Made by a program: the position numbers and the translations under genes. 64,000 nucleotides of DNA. Origin: an uncultured Roseateles sp. (lineage in GTDB: Bacteria > Pseudomonadota > Gammaproteobacteria > Burkholderiales > Burkholderiaceae). Location: assembly GCA_946886855.1 (NCBI GenBank), contig CAMPJJ010000013.1:1-64000 (forward strand), in the 5' to 3' direction. Shown piece by piece: positions 60,662 through 64,000 of the stretch; the stretch's first letter is position 1; each line of letters begins with the position of its first letter. The notes beneath the pieces are model-generated. The model ran no database searches and was not told the DNA's origin. It saw only the letters and a program-made list of their open reading frames with translations.

Positions 60662-62056
60662 ATGACCGTTGCCGCGCCCTTGACCTATCCCCGCTGGATC
60701 GCGCTGGCGCTCGCCCGCGCGCTGCAGGCGGACGACGCGTCACCGCGCGCCCGCGAGGCCGATGCGCTGCAGGCGCGTGCCGAGCAATGCCTCGGTGCCG
60801 AAGCGCAGCCATGGTTGAAGCCGCTTTGCGTGGCGCTCGCGCGATGGACGACACCGGTCTGGCGCGCGCATTCGGTGAGCAGCCTCGCCGATGCGCTGCT
60901 GGAGATCGGCGCCTTCCACGAAGGCTTCGATCGGGAACGCTTCCCGCGGCCGACGGTGCGGCGCCTGCTGCTGCGGCCCTCGCGGATGCGGCCGCTGCGT
61001 TTCGCGCTGGAACACCTGGTGCTGCCGCAGTGGCCGACGGAGGCCGACCTGGCGGCGTGGCTCGGCCTGACGCTGGACGAACTCGACCACTTCGCCGGTC
61101 CGGCTCGGCAGTACAGGGAGTCCGCTGCCACGCCGCAGCGACCGCATGTCACGCCGACGCCTCACTATCGATGCCTGCTCGTGCCCAAACGCCGCGGCGG
61201 CCTGCGGCTGCTCGAAGCGCCGTTGCCGCGCCTGAAGGCTATCCAGCGGCGTCTGCTCGACGGCCTTCTGAACACCCTCCCCTGCCACGAATCCGCTCAC
61301 GGTTTCGTGCCGGGCCGCAACGTCGTGACGAATGCGGCAGTCCACGCCGATCAGGATTTCGTCATCCGCTTCGACCTGCGCGACTTCTTCCCCAGCATCG
61401 GGCGCGCGCGGATCGCGGCCACGTTCCGGACGCTGGGGTTCTCCGACGCGGTCGTCGCGCGGCTGACGACGCTTTGCACGGCGCGCACGCCGGTCGCGGT
61501 GCGAGAGCGGCTGCGCGAAGACGGATCGATCGATGTCGACGGCGCGAAGCGTCTTGCCTCACCGCACCTGCCGCAAGGCGCACCCACATCGCCGGCACTG
61601 GCCAATCTCTGCGCGTTCCCGCTCGACATGCGGCTGGACGGGCTCGCTCATCGCTTCGGCGCGCGCTACACGCGGTATGCGGATGACCTGATGTTCTCCG
61701 GTCCCGCAACACTGCGCCGCGATCAACGCGAGTTCCGCGCCTGGGTGCAGTCGATCGTCGAGGACGAGGGCTTCCGGCTGCGACACGACAAGACGCGCGC
61801 GATGCCCAGGGGCGGCCGTCAGCAGGTGACCGGCGTCGTCGTCAATGCCAAGCCGAACCTCGCGCGGGAGGACTTCGATCGCTTGAAGGCGGAGCTGCAC
61901 CGGCTCGGCAGGTCGAGCGCAAGCGGCACGGTTGATCCGGCACTGCGTTCACCGCTGCTCGGGCGTCTCGCATGGGCCAGGCAATTCCTGGCACCGGCGC
62001 GGGTCGAGAAGCTGCAGCGGATGTTCGACGCGATCGCGTTCGACGCGGCTCGCTGA
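60662..62056 (+). CDS. Retron-type reverse transcriptase
   Basis: The 464-residue protein has an N-terminal helical, Trp-rich extension (1-165) and an RT core: LVPKRRGGLRLLEAP (RT1), retron hallmark NAAVH (NAxxH, 224-228) just before FVIRFDLRDFFPSI (RT3, first catalytic Asp), QGAPTSPALANL (RT4), YTRYADDLMFSG (RT5, YADD catalytic pair), and the retron VTG motif in QQVTGVVVNAKPN (near 389-391). These two hallmarks separate retrons from group II intron and DGR RTs. The long N-terminal extension recalls myxobacterial retron RTs such as that of Mx162. Retrons make msDNA and act in phage defence; no adjacent toxin gene is obvious. ATG 60662 has an AAGGA 13 bases upstream. Confidence 0.93.
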   Translation: MTVAAPLTYPRWIALALARALQADDASPRAREADALQARAEQCLGAEAQPWLKPLCVALARWTTPVWRAHSVSSLADALLEIGAFHEGFDRERFPRPTVRRLLLRPSRMRPLRFALEHLVLPQWPTEADLAAWLGLTLDELDHFAGPARQYRESAATPQRPHVTPTPHYRCLLVPKRRGGLRLLEAPLPRLKAIQRRLLDGLLNTLPCHESAHGFVPGRNVVTNAAVHADQDFVIRFDLRDFFPSIGRARIAATFRTLGFSDAVVARLTTLCTARTPVAVRERLREDGSIDVDGAKRLASPHLPQGAPTSPALANLCAFPLDMRLDGLAHRFGARYTRYADDLMFSGPATLRRDQREFRAWVQSIVEDEGFRLRHDKTRAMPRGGRQQVTGVVVNAKPNLAREDFDRLKAELHRLGRSSASGTVDPALRSPLLGRLAWARQFLAPARVEKLQRMFDAIAFDAAR

Positions 62057-62058
62057 TC

Positions 62059-62454
62059 TCACTCTCCGCGCATGGCGGCGCCACGTTCCGTCAGCAGCTG
62101 CGTGAGCAGGCTGCGATGGCAACGCGCCGGGTTGTCGCAATAGCAGCCCATCGAGAGGTTGGACGAGTGCGATAGCACTGCCAGCGTGTCGAGCAGCTGC
62201 GACGGTGCGGACTCGCTCATCTCCTTGCGATACGCGCGGGAGAAGGCGGTCCATTGCTTGTCATCCTCGGCCGCCCGGCCCTGGGCCATGAGTTCGGCGC
62301 TGGGAGAAAGCAGTGGCAGCCAGCTGTCGTAGTAATCGAGGCGACCGTAGTCCTCCTTGCGGACGCCGCGCGGCGGGCGACGGACGGTGCCAAGACGAGG
62401 GCCCTCGTCGGGCAGGCGCGGTGTGACGCCAAGTTGGACGATGCGGATGCTCAT
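62059..62454 (-). CDS. DUF488 family protein
   Basis: The 131-residue protein matches DUF488: N-terminal IRIVQLGVTPRLPDEGPRLG and the Cys/His signature MGCYCDNPARCHRSLLTQLL near the C-terminus. Function is unknown; some members are near DNA-repair or stress genes. It is convergent with the retron reverse transcriptase, separated by only two bases, so its 3' end may overlap the RT transcript's terminator. A relation to the retron cannot be claimed from this. Confidence 0.85.
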   Translation of the reverse strand: MSIRIVQLGVTPRLPDEGPRLGTVRRPPRGVRKEDYGRLDYYDSWLPLLSPSAELMAQGRAAEDDKQWTAFSRAYRKEMSESAPSQLLDTLAVLSHSSNLSMGCYCDNPARCHRSLLTQLLTERGAAMRGE

Positions 62455-63179
62455 GGCGACATGATCACGCGGTGTCGACCCGATTTCCAGGACGGATTCC
62501 CGGGGCCGGATCGATGCCCAGCTGCTGAGGTCGAAGGGCCTTGGTCCCATGGCTCGCGCGGCGCTGAGCGAGCTGTACGACACAGCGAACGCCGAAATTA
62601 AACCAAGACTCTCAATGCGCGCTTTAGGCTGGTCTGGGTCATTCGCGGGCCAGTGGTTCAACGACAGCGCTTAAGCCGACCGGTCATTGGTGGTCGCTGG
62701 CTCTCAGCGGCTGCTTCACTCCCGGAACCGGTCGCTCGACGCGGCTCGAGTACTCGTGCAGGCACGAACGACTGTTCTCGCCCGTTGCGACAGGCGCATC
62801 ATGCCCCGTAGAGGCCACTGACCCGCGCGTCGTGGGCGTCAGCAATGTGCCCGTATCCGCGGGTCGAGGCCATCCTGCGCCGCTACGTTCACTACGGCGC
62901 CTGCATCGCCTCATGCCCGACTACCAGCCGCCCGGCGACGAGCTGGGGTGGGCCGCGCGTCAGCGCCTAGGTGATGAAACAGATGGTGGAGGGCCATCGT
63001 GAACTCCTCGGAACGGGCATGACGGTTAAGGATGAGGCCCATGCGCCGTCGCACGATCCAAATGAGCGAAACCACTGCGAAAGGGGCGTTCGCAGCCCAG
63101 ACTAGCGTGCGCAGCGTGTCAGCTCAACATCAAAACAAGGGGCGGCAAGTTCTAGCAAATACGTTCACGCTCATCACCG
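62455..63179. other. Gene-poor region of 725 bp
   Basis: Beyond the DUF488 start no frame on either strand has convincing composition or a family match. Codon usage and GC are mixed, with stop codons in every frame. This probably marks degraded or recently inserted DNA. Confidence 0.45.
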
Positions 63180-63368
63180 TCAAAGCCCTCGTAACACATC
63201 GGTGAAGTAGGACGGGTATCGCTGCAACACCCCCGAGACAACATCTCGATGCTCTGCGAGAGCCGGGACAAAGTGGTGCCCCTCGTAGCCGAAGAGCGAC
63301 AGCGACAAAGCAACGTCGTACGCAATGAATCGGTCCGCAAGACCGGCCTCGTAGACAGACACGGCCAT
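63180..63368 (-). pseudogene. Possible gene fragment (62 aa C-terminal piece)
   Basis: MAVSVYEAGLADRFIAYDVA is the start of a 62-residue stretch with balanced, protein-like composition (continuing LSLSLFGYEGHHFVPALAEH), unlike shadow frames nearby. It is too short for a stand-alone enzyme and its upstream extension runs antisense to the helicase fragment, so it could be the tail of a truncated gene. Family not recognised. Confidence 0.35.
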
Positions 63369-63999
63369 CCTGAGGGGCGCGTTCCTGGCTGACAGGACCC
63401 GTGTGGCAATTTTGGTCGCGCCGTTCCGCGCGCTTTGCCACGAGATAGCCGGCTCCCTTAGGCTTGCGTTCAAGGGGGAGGACGTCAAGGTCAATGAGCT
63501 GTCCGATGCGCTCCAGCTGGATTTCGTGGACCAGCTCGCGGAGCTGCTGGGCGCGGTTGCACCTGCTACCCGAAATCTGCTGGTCCTGACTCCCGAGAAG
63601 CTGCTCTACGTGCTGAGGCAGGAGCCCAGCTTGGTCGCGCACATCGGTCTCGTTGTCTACGACGAGGGCCATCAGTTCGACACCGGCGCGCGCGGCATTA
63701 CCTACGAGCTGCTGTTGACGGAGATTAAGAGCTTGCTTCAGGCAGCTGCCCAGACCGTTCTCATTTCTGCCGTCATCACGAATGCAACCGCCGTCGGGAC
63801 CTGGCTCATTGGCGCCGAGCCAAACGTGGTTGACGGAACCGGGCTGCTGTCTACGGCTAGGTCGGTCGCGTTCGCTAGATGGGCCGAGCAGCGCGGGCAA
63901 CTTTTGTTCTTTGAGTCGGGTGCGTACGAGCAGTCTGATTATTTCGTCCCGCGTTCGATTGAAGCTCAGGAGCTTCAGCTACCAGCGAGCCGCAGATGA
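63355..63999 (+). pseudogene. Superfamily 2 helicase fragment (no Walker A)
   Basis: The frame opens after a TAG at 63352 and reads RVAILVAPFRALCHEIAGSL (motif Ia), NLLVLTPEKLLYVLR (motif Ib), GLVVYDEGHQFDTGARG (motif II, DEGH) and QTVLISAVITNATAVGTWL (motif III). The upstream Q motif and Walker A (motif I) are missing and the frame stops at 63997, short of a second RecA domain. Such DEGH helicases occur in antiviral and DNA-repair systems. It is either a 5'-truncated remnant or split by a frameshift; continuation beyond the window cannot be seen. Confidence 0.6.
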
Positions 64000-64000
64000 G

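Noticed and set aside
62684..62914. Minus-strand ORF of 76 codons after the DUF488 gene
   Set aside because: Arg/Ser/Thr-rich with no family similarity and no good start site; not enough to call a gene.
63403..63900. Minus-strand frames opposite the helicase fragment
   Set aside because: Antisense to the plus-strand helicase motifs, which are recognisable, so these are shadows.
1..64000. CRISPR arrays, tRNA genes, rRNA genes and full insertion sequences
   Set aside because: Looked for by eye; no regularly spaced repeats, no cloverleaf-like tRNA sequences and no transposase frames were found.

Overview
The window is about 64 kb of high-GC DNA (roughly 70% GC by eye). Its gene content fits a betaproteobacterium of the Burkholderiales, most like the Roseateles/Mitsuaria/Rubrivivax group; this is inferred from gene families, since no rRNA is present. 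Pointers are the paired cyanophycin synthetases with their dedicated ABC transporter and DUF1854 protein, a leucine/isovalerate-type acyl-CoA dehydrogenase with a LiuR-like palindrome, a fused indolepyruvate:ferredoxin oxidoreductase, and a CeoAB/BpeEF-type efflux operon with llpE and a LysR gene. I saw no tRNA, rRNA or CRISPR array.

Layout. 1-6.7 kb: 3' end of tldD; a DAHP synthase gene preceded by what reads as a complete transcription attenuator (aromatic leader peptide, antiterminator, terminator); a ricin-B/DUF3011 protein; mtfA; an isolated cheZ; a CBS-pair protein. 6.9-14.1 kb: an Lrp regulator divergent from a 1195-residue 2-oxoacid oxidoreductase, then a DUF1800/DUF1501 pair. 14.1-20.5 kb: a Fur-box-like palindrome, fumC overlapping a ZIP metal transporter gene, two secreted proteins and an alpha carbonic anhydrase. 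20.5-27.4 kb (all minus strand): acyl-CoA dehydrogenase, SDR, thiolase, aceK, beta carbonic anhydrase and isovaleryl-CoA dehydrogenase. 27.6-37.6 kb: cyanophycin locus, with DUF1854 and ABC transporter on the minus strand and cphA', cphA and a FUSC membrane protein on the plus strand. 37.7-45.9 kb: two Hsp20 genes, two c-type cytochromes, a CHASE3-PAS-GGDEF protein, LtrA and a fluoroacetate-dehalogenase-like hydrolase. 45.9-47.9 kb: a visibly lower-GC GHKL ATPase fused to a PD-(D/E)XK-like nuclease, probably acquired and possibly defensive. 48-52 kb: LytS/LytTR two-component pair with a secreted protein, two tiny charged ORFs and a NYN-domain protein. 52.1-60.4 kb: RND efflux operon (llpE-adaptor-pump-outer-membrane factor) with its divergent LysR regulator. 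60.4-62.5 kb: a retron-type reverse transcriptase with the NAxxH and VTG retron hallmarks, a candidate promoter and structured upstream RNA, convergent with a DUF488 gene. 62.5-64 kb: gene-poor, apparently rearranged DNA ending in a helicase fragment lacking its Walker A part.

The strongest leads are the retron, the GHKL-nuclease gene, the aroG attenuator, the degenerate LlpE and CphA' active sites, and the Fur-box/fumC/ZIP arrangement.
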